64,000 bases of DNA from Confluentibacter sediminis (GTDB lineage Bacteria; Bacteroidota; Bacteroidia; Flavobacteriales; Flavobacteriaceae): the NCBI RefSeq assembly GCF_003258355.1, contig NZ_QKPO01000017.1, positions 59,412-123,411 of the forward strand. Reading direction: 5' to 3'. The notes under the pieces were generated by a model. That model was not told the origin of the DNA. It did not search any database and worked only from the letters and a program-made list of their open reading frames with translations. A program made the translations under genes and the position numbers. The number at the start of each line of letters is the position of its first letter. Position 1 is the first letter of the stretch. Shown here in pieces: positions 27,402-36,247 of the stretch.

Positions 27402-27692
27402 ATGAATTCAAAAGAAAAGCAAATAATGGATTATTTAATGGGTAACGTATTTAGTCCAATACTTGAATCTGAAAAGGCTTCAAATTCATTAAAGCAAGGA
27501 GTGAGATCGACCATTATGCGATTGAATGAACGAAATGCAGTGGGAATGTTAAGCTATTACTGGTCAGCAATTATTGGAACGGAAAAAAGCACAAAGTTTG
27601 CCAGGTTAATGAAAAAGGAAGGATTTGTGAGATTTGAAGAATTGATAGATGATTTTAGGGAAAAATTCAATGATAAATGGCTGAAATCTTAA
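27402..27692 (+). CDS. Small hypothetical helical protein upstream of ssp operon
   Basis: A 96-aa soluble, mostly helical protein (KQGVRSTIMRLNERNAVGMLSYYWSAIIGTEKSTKFARLMKKEGF) that I do not recognise. It stands alone between the PLD operon and the ssp genes with about 210 and 260 nt on either side, so it has its own promoter. A GTTTAATC word lies 23 bp before its start, resembling words upstream of sspB and near 38.8 kb. It could be a regulator or an accessory of the defence island. Confidence 0.65.
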   Translation: MNSKEKQIMDYLMGNVFSPILESEKASNSLKQGVRSTIMRLNERNAVGMLSYYWSAIIGTEKSTKFARLMKKEGFVRFEELIDDFREKFNDKWLKS

Positions 27693-27753
27693 TTTAAATG
27701 GAATGCATCCAAATGAGAACACTTCAAATCCCTGAAATTTTGTGATTCAATAA

Positions 27754-27817
27754 ATTAAACTTTGACAAAAACATAAAAATTTGCCAAAGTTTAATATAGT
27801 AAGTATGGTTTAATAGA
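27754..27817. promoter_or_regulatory. Inverted repeat and GTTTAATAGA site upstream of sspB
   Basis: A 16-bp inverted repeat with one mismatch spans 27754-27795 (outer perfect arms ATTAAACTTTG and CAAAGTTTAAT, then CAAA/TTTG). GTTTAATAGA follows at 27808-27817, and the same 10-mer is found at 38909-38918 beside the XRE regulator of this island. It is about 140-200 bp before sspB, so it may be an operator or a terminator for the small gene upstream. Confidence 0.45.
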
Positions 27818-27954
27818 TACAATTTATATGTAAATTGAGGATGATATAAATATGTTTTTTTAAAATAAAATTGATCTTAATAATAGTTTTAACAACGAAA
27901 AATAATGTCCTTAAAAATTGTATTTTTACAAAAAATGATAATGATTAAAAAGAT

Positions 27955-28803
27955 ATGAGTAATAGACTTGTCTTTTCAGGGCATGAGACTTTTCATTGTA
28001 AGGAATTGTGGTTGAAAAAAGGATATGATTTTGTAGAAAGAGAGGGTAAGTTTACAGACCAAGCATGTATTGATTTGGGTGTTGGAAAAAATATGGTTAG
28101 CTCAATAAGATTTTGGTTAAAAGCCTTTGGTATTGTTGATTTTGAAAATGAAAATGCCACCGAAATAGCAAATTTTATTTTTAACGAAAATAATGGAAGG
28201 GACAAATACCTTGAAGATGAAGCTTCACTTTGGCTATTACACTACTTATTAATAGTTAGTGATTATTCTTCTATTTATTCGGTCATATTCAATGAATTTC
28301 GAAAGCTAAAGCCAGAATTTAGTAAAGAAAATTTTGTTGCTTATATCGAAGGTATTGATTCTAGTTTAAATCAAAACACATTGTCTAAAGATTTTTCAGT
28401 TTTTTTGAGAACATATTATTCAAAAAATGAAAAAGATATTGAAGATAGTTTTTCTGGAATTTTATCTGACCTTGAATTGGTTCATGAGATAAAGAAGAAC
28501 AATTCAACAAAATATGTTATTCAGAATAATAAACAGGAAGATATTCCAATAGAATTAATATTATTTATTATTTTGGATAATAAGGAGTATGGAAAATCTA
28601 TTAGCTTTAAAAATCTTTACAGCGACTTTAATAGCGTAGGTAATATTTTTGCCTTTTCAAAAGAACAACTTGAAAAAAAACTCATACTTATATCTGAAAA
28701 ATATAAAGGTATTGTATATTCAAATGATTCAGGGATTAAAGAGTTGCAGTTTAAAAATGAAAAACCAAATTCATTTGATATTTTAAGAGCATATTATGGA
28801 TAA
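27955..28803 (+). CDS. sspB: SspB-like DUF4007 protein of DNA phosphorothioation
   Basis: A 282-aa DUF4007 protein with the family start FSGHETFHCKELWLKKGYDFV and LGVGKNMVSSIRFWLKAFGIV. DUF4007 proteins occur beside PAPS-reductase-like genes. In the SspABCD system SspB is described as the nickase that opens one strand so sulfur can be placed in the backbone. No classical nuclease motif is obvious to me, so activity rests on family and context. Its end overlaps sspC by 8 bp. The genes from here to 36042 are tightly packed and strikingly A+T rich, which suggests transfer as a block. Confidence 0.82.
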   Translation: MSNRLVFSGHETFHCKELWLKKGYDFVEREGKFTDQACIDLGVGKNMVSSIRFWLKAFGIVDFENENATEIANFIFNENNGRDKYLEDEASLWLLHYLLIVSDYSSIYSVIFNEFRKLKPEFSKENFVAYIEGIDSSLNQNTLSKDFSVFLRTYYSKNEKDIEDSFSGILSDLELVHEIKKNNSTKYVIQNNKQEDIPIELILFIILDNKEYGKSISFKNLYSDFNSVGNIFAFSKEQLEKKLILISEKYKGIVYSNDSGIKELQFKNEKPNSFDILRAYYG

Positions 28804-31800
28804 TATAAAACAGTTATCGTCAATAAATATTATTAGAGATCAAGATAAGTCTATTGATTATATACCTACTGAAAATTCTAAACGCATAGCTAATTTTATA
28901 TTAAATGAGTTTCATAAAGGTGTTCATTGTTTTAATCTCATAGGCTCGTATGGGACAGGAAAGTCCTCATTTTTATGGGCATTTAATAGAAATATTTCTA
29001 ATTCGAATACAGATAATTATTTTGATTTAAAGTCAAACCTTAAACGAAAATGTGAGTTTATAAATATTGTTGGGGAGTATAATTCACTTATATCTTTTTT
29101 TAAAACTTACTTTTCAATAGAAAATAAACTAAAAGGTAATCAGGAAATTTTAGATAGTATTTTTCAGAAGTATGATAAGGTAAATAAACAAAATGGCTTG
29201 TTGGTTATTTGTATCGATGAGTTTGGTAAATTTTTAGAATATGCTTCAAAGCATAATCCTGAAAAGGAAATGTACTTTATTCAACAACTTGCTGAATTTG
29301 TAAATGATTCTAATAGAAATATAATATTGTTGACCTCGGTTCATCAAGCAATCGATTCTTATTCGAGTGATTTAACTGAATCTCAAAAAAATGAATGGAA
29401 AAAAGTAAAAGGAAGACTGTGCGAAATCACATTTAATGAACCGATTGAACAATTACTTTTTTTAGCATCACAATATTTTAGTTCGAAATACGAGTCTTCG
29501 AAGAAGTATATAAGTTATAATGAGAATCTCAATAAACTAAATGAAAGTAATAACTGTTTTTTAATTTCAAAAGAGTATGTAACCAATATTGGAAATAATT
29601 TATTTCCTTTAGATGTCTTTTCTGCAATTATTTTAACCTATTCTTTGCAAAGGTACGGTCAAAATGAAAGGTCATTATTTACATTCTTAAACACTTCTGA
29701 TCATTTAGGTTTGGATAGTTTAAAGGGAGAAGAGTTGTTTGACATCCCAAAACTGTATGATTATTTACTGGTTAACTTATATTCAATATTGGTCAGCAAG
29801 CATAATCCTGATTATTCACAGTGGGCTTTAGTTAAAAGCTCGATTGAAAGGGCGGAAGCAAACGTAGAAGAGAATCAAAACATAGCTTTAGACCTTTTAA
29901 AAATAATAGGGTTATTTAATTTGTTTTCAAGCAAAGGGGCTAGTATTAATGACAAGCTGTTGTTGGATTATTTATCTTATAAATACAACTCAAATGACAT
30001 CGAAAAATCACTAAAAAGTTTAGATAAGTTTAAAATAATAAGGTTTAATAACTTTAATAATTCTTATAAACTTTTTGGTGGTACAGATTTGGACATTGAA
30101 GGAGCTATACTTAAGGCTAGTGAAAGTCTTGATGAAAGTCTTGACATAGTTTATAGATTAAATGAAGCATTTGATTTTCCTGTTTTAACTGCTAAGGAAA
30201 CGTTGTATATCACAGGAACTCCTAGACTATTTAAATTTAATATCAGTGAAAATCTGTCTTTTGAAACCCCTGTTGATGAAATAGATGGATTTATTAATCT
30301 GATTTTTAATGAAAAGCTTTCTGATAAAGATATAATTGAACAAACTTCGGGAAAAGATATGCCAATTTTATATGGCTTATATAAAAACTCCACTACGATT
30401 AAAAAGACACTGTTGGATATTGTGAAAACAGAAAAAGTTTTAAGCGAAGTCGATGTGGATGATACGTTTGCCAAGACAGAATTGAAAAACATAATCAATA
30501 GTCAAAAATCCTTGTTAAATCATTATGTCTTAGACTCTTTGTATTCAAGAAATATTGAATGGTTTTTTAACGGACAAAGAAGAGAGATAAACAGCAAACA
30601 AAGCTTAAATAAAATCCTTTCCGAAATATGTAGATCCATTTATCCATATACTCCAATAATTAATATGGAGTTGGTAAATAAACATAAGGTATCTGGAGCA
30701 ATAAGTTCAGCTAGAAAATCATATTTTGATAGATTAGTGAATAATTGGAGTGAAGAAGATTTTGGTTATCCAGAAGATAAGTTTCCACCTGATAAAACAA
30801 TCTATTGGAGTTTAATTAGAAACACTGGAATCCATAGAGATGGGGAAGGAAGTTATATATTGACTTCGCCTAATAGCAGGGATAAGAATTTTATTAGAGT
30901 ATGGCAAGAATGCGAGTTGTTTTTGAAAGAAGCGAAAAAGGAGCAAAAGCAAATCACGGATTTAATAGCCACTTTGAAACAGAAACCTTACAAGTTAAAA
31001 CAAGGTGTCATTGATTTTTTAGTACCAACCTTTTTATTTGTGAGAAGAGGTGATTTTGCACTTTACAATGTCGATGGAGGTTATATGCCATATATTAATG
31101 AAACAGTTCTTTATTTATTGACTAGAAACCCTGATGAGTATTCAGTCAAATCTTTTGAGTTAGATAATTTACGTCTAGACTTATTTAATAAATATAGAGT
31201 TTATTTGAATCTGGATAAAAAGAACTCTATGACGAATGAGTCTTTTATTGAAAGTGTTAGACCATTCTTGATTTTATATAGAGGACTCCCAGAGTATTCA
31301 ACAAAAACACAAAGACTTTCACAAGAAGCATTAAAATTAAGGAGTGCGATTTCTCATGCCGAAGACCCTGAAAAAGTATTTTTCGAACAGTTTCCAGGAG
31401 CGTTAGGATATAACGTAAAAGAGCTTGTTGAAAATGAGCAGTTATTTGATGAGTATATCATCAAGTTTCAAAAAACTATTATTGAAGTAAAAGATTCTTA
31501 CCAAGAGTTATTAAATCGCTTTGAAAACTTTTTGACAGTCGAAATTTTGGGATTAAGGAGTAACTTTCCTAAGTATAAAACACAATTACAAAAACGTTTC
31601 AGTTCATTAAAGGAGCATCAGATTTTACCGTCTCAAAAAACGTTTATGTTAAGGGTGAATTCAGAACTAGATGACAGAGACAGTTGGCTGAATTCAATTT
31701 GTTTTTCTTTATTGTCAAAACCGTTAGATAGAATATCTGATAAAGACGAAGATACTTTAAAAGAAAAGTTGAGATTCATTGTTAAGGAGTTGGATAACAT

Positions 31801-32026
31801 ATGTGACATAAAAAATGTTAACTTTGATGAAAGTGAAGAAGAAATCTATAAAATAGACTTTACATCTCAAAACCAAGGTTTGAAAAATCATTTGGTGCGT
31901 ATCTCTAAACAGCAAAAAGAAGAAGTTGAAAAATCAATGGCTGAAATACAAAGCAATTTAGGAGACGATAAACAATTAAGAATAGCTATTTTAACAGAGT
32001 TATTGAAAAAGGAATTAAATGAGTAA
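28796..32026 (+). CDS. sspC: SspC-like large P-loop ATPase
   Basis: A 1076-aa ATPase. Walker A GSYGTGKSSFLWAF is at about residues 49-62 and Walker B LLVICIDEFGKFLE at about 137-150, followed by a sensor-like ILLTSVHQ. The long C-terminal part has no motif I recognise and ends with a charged helical tail. Position between the DUF4007 gene and the PAPS-reductase-like gene, with 8-bp overlaps on both sides, matches sspB-sspC-sspD. In that system SspC is the ATPase thought to drive or position the modification complex. It also resembles BREX BrxC-type ATPases in size, but no BREX partners are present. Confidence 0.78.
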   Translation: MDNIKQLSSINIIRDQDKSIDYIPTENSKRIANFILNEFHKGVHCFNLIGSYGTGKSSFLWAFNRNISNSNTDNYFDLKSNLKRKCEFINIVGEYNSLISFFKTYFSIENKLKGNQEILDSIFQKYDKVNKQNGLLVICIDEFGKFLEYASKHNPEKEMYFIQQLAEFVNDSNRNIILLTSVHQAIDSYSSDLTESQKNEWKKVKGRLCEITFNEPIEQLLFLASQYFSSKYESSKKYISYNENLNKLNESNNCFLISKEYVTNIGNNLFPLDVFSAIILTYSLQRYGQNERSLFTFLNTSDHLGLDSLKGEELFDIPKLYDYLLVNLYSILVSKHNPDYSQWALVKSSIERAEANVEENQNIALDLLKIIGLFNLFSSKGASINDKLLLDYLSYKYNSNDIEKSLKSLDKFKIIRFNNFNNSYKLFGGTDLDIEGAILKASESLDESLDIVYRLNEAFDFPVLTAKETLYITGTPRLFKFNISENLSFETPVDEIDGFINLIFNEKLSDKDIIEQTSGKDMPILYGLYKNSTTIKKTLLDIVKTEKVLSEVDVDDTFAKTELKNIINSQKSLLNHYVLDSLYSRNIEWFFNGQRREINSKQSLNKILSEICRSIYPYTPIINMELVNKHKVSGAISSARKSYFDRLVNNWSEEDFGYPEDKFPPDKTIYWSLIRNTGIHRDGEGSYILTSPNSRDKNFIRVWQECELFLKEAKKEQKQITDLIATLKQKPYKLKQGVIDFLVPTFLFVRRGDFALYNVDGGYMPYINETVLYLLTRNPDEYSVKSFELDNLRLDLFNKYRVYLNLDKKNSMTNESFIESVRPFLILYRGLPEYSTKTQRLSQEALKLRSAISHAEDPEKVFFEQFPGALGYNVKELVENEQLFDEYIIKFQKTIIEVKDSYQELLNRFENFLTVEILGLRSNFPKYKTQLQKRFSSLKEHQILPSQKTFMLRVNSELDDRDSWLNSICFSLLSKPLDRISDKDEDTLKEKLRFIVKELDNICDIKNVNFDESEEEIYKIDFTSQNQGLKNHLVRISKQQKEEVEKSMAEIQSNLGDDKQLRIAILTELLKKELNE

Positions 32027-33158
32027 ATTAGAACATGTTTTAGGGATATCTGGCGGAAAAGATAGTGCTGCATTAGCAATTTATCTAAAAGGTAAATATC
32101 CTAGTTTTAACTTTAAGTATTATTTCACAGACACGGGCAAGGAGTTGGATGAAACATACCAATTGATTGACAATTTAGAAAGTTATCTAGGTATTCAAGT
32201 GAATAGGCTGGAAGACGAAAAAATTACGAGTACAAATGAAGATCCCTTTGATTTTCATTTTAAATCTTTTAGAGGCTACCTTCCTTCGCCGCAAGCAAGA
32301 TGGTGCACGGCGTTAATGAAACTTAAACCTTTTGAAAAATTTGTTGGTGGTAATCCAACGGTGTCTTATGTTGGAATAAGAGGTGACGAACAAAGAGAAG
32401 GCTACATATCTAGAGAGAAAAATATTCAATCTATATTTCCATTTAGAAGAAATATGTGGAGTCAAGATGTATTGGAAAAAATATTTACACCCGAAAATCA
32501 AGAACAATTATTGAGCTATTATAGTCAATACCTAAAAGGTAGTAAACTAGATAAAGTTGAAGCTATCTTCTCTAAACCAATTTCATTTAATAGGAATTAT
32601 AGATTAGAGAAAGAAAGAATCATTAAAGAGAAGCTAGATGACTTATTGGACTTTGGTGTTGCAGAATATAACAGAAGTGTTTTCCAGTATTTAAAAACAA
32701 CTGATTACCCTTTATCTATCGAAGATGATTATCCTCTATTAGAGAATGAAGATAACTTGGTAAGAGCAGACATTTTTAAAATTCTTGAAGAGAGTGGTGT
32801 AGGTGTTCCAGCATATTATAAGAAAGTGAAATATGAAGTTGATGGACAAGTGGGTGAATATGCTAGAAGTAGATCAGGTTGTTATTTTTGTTTTTTTCAA
32901 CAAAAAATAGAATGGGTTTGGTTACTCGAGCAGCATCCAGAAAAATTTAAAGAGGCGATGAAGTATGAAAATGCCGAAGAATTGTTTACCTGGATTCAAA
33001 ATGAATCTCTAACAGAACTTATGCAACCAGCAAGAGTAAGAGAAATTAAATTAGACCATTTAAAGCGTACAAACAAGCATAAATCCAAAGATTCTAAATT
33101 CTTGTTGGATATATTAGATGATACTGAAAGTGATGCTTGCACAGCTTGTTTTATATAA
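32019..33158 (+). CDS. sspD: SspD/DndC-like PAPS-reductase-family ATP pyrophosphatase
   Basis: A 379-aa enzyme with the PP-loop SGGKDSAALAIYL at residues 10-22, the signature of PAPS-reductase-like enzymes that adenylate a substrate. Further family blocks are YFTDTGKELDETY and RWCTALMKLKPFE. Cys residues in SGCYFCFF (about 286-293) and CTACFI at the very end could hold an iron-sulfur cluster or relay sulfur. DndC and SspD activate the DNA backbone for phosphorothioate formation. The cysteine desulfurase SspA is not in the window; a chromosomal IscS-type enzyme could serve. Confidence 0.85.
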   Translation: MSKLEHVLGISGGKDSAALAIYLKGKYPSFNFKYYFTDTGKELDETYQLIDNLESYLGIQVNRLEDEKITSTNEDPFDFHFKSFRGYLPSPQARWCTALMKLKPFEKFVGGNPTVSYVGIRGDEQREGYISREKNIQSIFPFRRNMWSQDVLEKIFTPENQEQLLSYYSQYLKGSKLDKVEAIFSKPISFNRNYRLEKERIIKEKLDDLLDFGVAEYNRSVFQYLKTTDYPLSIEDDYPLLENEDNLVRADIFKILEESGVGVPAYYKKVKYEVDGQVGEYARSRSGCYFCFFQQKIEWVWLLEQHPEKFKEAMKYENAEELFTWIQNESLTELMQPARVREIKLDHLKRTNKHKSKDSKFLLDILDDTESDACTACFI

Positions 33159-33170
33159 CTACTATTTAAA

Positions 33171-34292
33171 ATGGAATCTATTATAATAGATGATTTAAGA
33201 GAAATTAATAGTTCACATACTACAGTCAGAAGGCTTGATGTAATTTCTCAGTTCGTAAAAAAAATAGGTACGAGGAAGGTTCCTAAAGAAATTTTAAAAA
33301 AGGAATTAATAAGGTGGAACATAGATTTAGAAAAGATAAACGAAGATTATGCTAATAAAAAAGGCAAGTTAGCTGAAGGAAATCGACCTACTTCAGCTTT
33401 TGATAAATATGTAAAGATTATAGAAGAAATGGGGCTGGCAACCTCGCTAGGTCATACTATGAGCTTGACTCGTATTGGTAATGTATTGTTTCAATTTATT
33501 GATTTTAAGGCTGAATTTGATTACACCTTAATTTATCCTGAAAGGTTATTTTATTTATACCTTTTATTAAGTAAAGATGCAGATTATTTTTTATTGGCAG
33601 CTGATATTATAGCTTCAGCAGATAATAAAATTAATCAAAGTGATTCACAAAAAAAATTCGTAAATGATATAGAAATAAGGTTAAATGAAAAAAGAAATTT
33701 TTCAACAAGCCAAGCTAAATTAAAAATTTCTGAAAAGCTCAGGGTTGTAAAATATGATTGGCAAAGGGCAGAAGTTTATTCAGAACATATTTTAGCACCT
33801 AGATATGAATGGTTGGTGGATTTGGGTGTTTTAGATACTTATAAAGAAAAGAGCAGCACGTATTATAAAATTTCACAAAGAGGGTCAATGTTTTTAACAT
33901 GTATCCCAATTGTAAATGAAACTATTATTCATGATATTAACCAGAAATGGTTAAATAATTTGTTTTTTCAAAGTACACTTTCTTTATATCAAAATGATAA
34001 AGTAACAGAATGGAGTGATTGTACTTTAGAAATACAGGAGAAATATTTAGGTGAGGTTTTATTAAAATCCTATAAACTATTTAGTGGAGGAAAAGCATTA
34101 CGAATAGCATTAAACCCTTTTTTGATTTATTCTGCAATTTATTTATTAAGTGAAGAAAATTTAAAAGTTGAGTTAACTGACTTAATGAATAGATTAGAAA
34201 ATTCATTTACTTTTGAAAATAGAACATATAAATTGTTTAATGCAGCAAGAATAAACGAGGGTTATATATCAATAAATTTTAAAGAAGAATGA
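33171..34292 (+). CDS. Unrecognised protein after sspD (candidate SspF position)
   Basis: A 373-aa soluble protein I cannot place in a family. The pattern LGHTMSLTRIGNVLFQF and YKISQRGSMFLTC suggests two winged-helix-like segments (about 90-115 and 245-265), as seen in DNA-binding specificity or helicase-associated proteins. It starts 12 nt after sspD and overlaps the PIN-like gene by 4 bp, so it belongs to the same operon. In published sspBCD-sspFGH cassettes three restriction genes follow sspD; this would be the first of them by position only. Confidence 0.7.
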   Translation: MESIIIDDLREINSSHTTVRRLDVISQFVKKIGTRKVPKEILKKELIRWNIDLEKINEDYANKKGKLAEGNRPTSAFDKYVKIIEEMGLATSLGHTMSLTRIGNVLFQFIDFKAEFDYTLIYPERLFYLYLLLSKDADYFLLAADIIASADNKINQSDSQKKFVNDIEIRLNEKRNFSTSQAKLKISEKLRVVKYDWQRAEVYSEHILAPRYEWLVDLGVLDTYKEKSSTYYKISQRGSMFLTCIPIVNETIIHDINQKWLNNLFFQSTLSLYQNDKVTEWSDCTLEIQEKYLGEVLLKSYKLFSGGKALRIALNPFLIYSAIYLLSEENLKVELTDLMNRLENSFTFENRTYKLFNAARINEGYISINFKEE

Positions 34293-34924
34293 AACATACT
34301 TGCTATATTGATGCTTGTAGTTATATCAATCTCTCTCAAGATGATTGTTATATTAATGGTAAAACACTACTAAACTTATTGAGTAATGAAGTAAATTTGA
34401 AATTCAGTAATGAAGTAAACCGTGAAATAGCAAGACATCATAATTCATTTATGCCAGACAGTCATGAGCGAGCGTCTAAGGTTTACAAATTATCTAATAA
34501 GAAGATTAAAACTTATGTCGATTACGAACAAAGATTATTTGTAAAAGTTTCAAATACAGGAGATAGTGATCGAGGAGAGAAATACAATTTGATAGCATGT
34601 TTAGATGATTATTTAGCTAATCAAAGAGTTGGCTTAATATATTTAACAGATGACTCTAAAGCAATTAATGGAATATTGAATGATTCTATTTTTAGTTTCC
34701 CTATAATCCAAATTTGGAATTCTTTTGATGTCATACTTTTTTTATTAATGAGAAATAATCATTTTGGAATTGATATTGCTGAGGCAGCGATTAGAGACAT
34801 TAATGCTGAATTAGGAAAATCAAGCACTCCAAGTACTTCACACGTTAAAACACAGCGTAGAATTACTATATTTAAGGAATATGTAAATAAGGCGAAAATG
34901 ATTAATAAGGTTTTAAAAAGATAA
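34289..34924 (+). CDS. PIN-like nuclease in the ssp operon
   Basis: A 211-aa protein with the spaced acidic residues of a PIN-fold nuclease: YIDACSYINL (Asp8) at the N-terminus, FSNEVNREIARHH (Glu near 45), GDSDRGEKYNLIACLDDY (acidic cluster about 93-110) and LIYLTDDSKAIN (Asp-Asp about 118-119). PIN proteins cut RNA or single-stranded DNA with divalent metal. A basic C-terminal tail (KTQRRITIFKEYVNKAKM) may bind nucleic acid. It is flanked by the winged-helix-like gene (4-bp overlap) and an AAA ATPase (2-nt gap), so it is a plausible cutting subunit of the restriction half of this system. Confidence 0.7.
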   Translation: MKHTCYIDACSYINLSQDDCYINGKTLLNLLSNEVNLKFSNEVNREIARHHNSFMPDSHERASKVYKLSNKKIKTYVDYEQRLFVKVSNTGDSDRGEKYNLIACLDDYLANQRVGLIYLTDDSKAINGILNDSIFSFPIIQIWNSFDVILFLLMRNNHFGIDIAEAAIRDINAELGKSSTPSTSHVKTQRRITIFKEYVNKAKMINKVLKR

Positions 34925-34926
34925 CG

Positions 34927-36042
34927 ATGAGAAATTTACAAGAATATAATCTTAAGGAAAATCCTTTTCAATATTTAACCGCAATGCCGGGTATTAATGA
35001 TTCTTCTGTTATACCTTGGTCAGGGATGCCAAAGCTATATGAAAAAATAAACTCTGTCTACTCTAATTTGTACAATTTAAAGCCAAGACAAATCATATTG
35101 AATTGGGGTCCTTATGGAGGTGGAAAAACTTTTGCAGCTCATCATTTTATGGAAAAGGAATATGACCAAGAAGGAATTGAGACTTTGCAAGTTTATATCC
35201 GTTCTCCAAAATTGGGGAATAATGCCTCTGTAGAGTTTTACAAAAGTATTTTAACATTTATATCTTTTAGAAAAATTAGAAAGCAAATCCAAAATCTTTT
35301 AGAAATTTTTGGTGAAGATGATTTTTTTGATTTCCTACATAGTAGAATAAGAAGTGAAGAGTTAGTAGAAGCTATTATTTTGATAGGAAGTGGGGATGAA
35401 GAGGTTCAGAGCATAATGAATCGTTATGTCTATTCAGGACTTACGAAAACAGAATTGATGCAAGTAAACCTTGCTAAAAATATTGATTGGGGTACAGATA
35501 GTATAAAGTTTCTTTCTGGAATTATTTACTGTTTTATTGGAGATCAAACCAGATATAATGGACGTTTTGTTTTATGGTTGGACGAAATGGAAGATATGAT
35601 TTATTACTCTCAAAAAGAGTATAGATTGTTTTCTCAGGTTTTAAGAGATTTATTTGATTCCTTAAATCAATATACAACAATATTTATGAATTTCACTCTT
35701 GCTGAATCAGAGGAGTCTACTATTGAATTACTTTTAGGAAACGCTCTTTGGTCTAGAATTACTACAAAAATTCGGTTTAATGATTTAAGTAAACAGGATG
35801 CATTTTTATATATTAAAGAGGCTTTGAGACAACAACATGTCAGTGATTCCCAAAATGAGTATTATCCCTTCTCAGAAGATTTAGTTGACTTTATTTTTGA
35901 AATTATTCCTGAAGATGCAGTTACTCCTCGAGAGATTAATAGATATTTAGGGGGAATATTATCTTTTGCACAAAATGAAGAGAAGGAAATAACTTCTGAT
36001 TTAATTGGAGAATATTTCACTAAATTATCGGAAGATAATTAA
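34927..36042 (+). CDS. AAA/Orc-like ATPase in the ssp operon
   Basis: A 371-aa ATPase. Walker A NWGPYGGGKTFAAHHF is at about residues 59-74, Walker B RFVLWLDEMEDMIY at about 215-228, and a late TPREINRYLGG resembles the sensor-2 region of Orc/Cdc6 or STAND-type AAA proteins. It is the last gene of the run that begins with sspB. With the two preceding genes it forms a tightly linked trio sitting where sspFGH is found. ATP-driven loading of the PIN-like nuclease is a reasonable guess, not shown. Confidence 0.75.
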   Translation: MRNLQEYNLKENPFQYLTAMPGINDSSVIPWSGMPKLYEKINSVYSNLYNLKPRQIILNWGPYGGGKTFAAHHFMEKEYDQEGIETLQVYIRSPKLGNNASVEFYKSILTFISFRKIRKQIQNLLEIFGEDDFFDFLHSRIRSEELVEAIILIGSGDEEVQSIMNRYVYSGLTKTELMQVNLAKNIDWGTDSIKFLSGIIYCFIGDQTRYNGRFVLWLDEMEDMIYYSQKEYRLFSQVLRDLFDSLNQYTTIFMNFTLAESEESTIELLLGNALWSRITTKIRFNDLSKQDAFLYIKEALRQQHVSDSQNEYYPFSEDLVDFIFEIIPEDAVTPREINRYLGGILSFAQNEEKEITSDLIGEYFTKLSEDN

Positions 36043-36247
36043 GTGAAAAATAGTTAAACTTAAATTTAGAAAGTTTTTTATTAAAAATCAACCGTGTTTA
36101 TAATAAAATGCATTTCCTTTTTTGATATAATGAAGTTTTCCATTACACCTTAAATGCATTAACTGGCATGATGAAATTTTAAGCTCTTCATTATGTTTTT
36201 ACTGCTCAAATAGCTTTCATTTTTATTATTTATAAAAATTTAGACGA

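Noticed and set aside
27955..36042. BREX or Dnd system
   Set aside because: No PglX/PglZ/BrxL-type genes and no DndB, DndD or DndE; DUF4007 plus a PAPS-reductase-like gene fits Ssp better.
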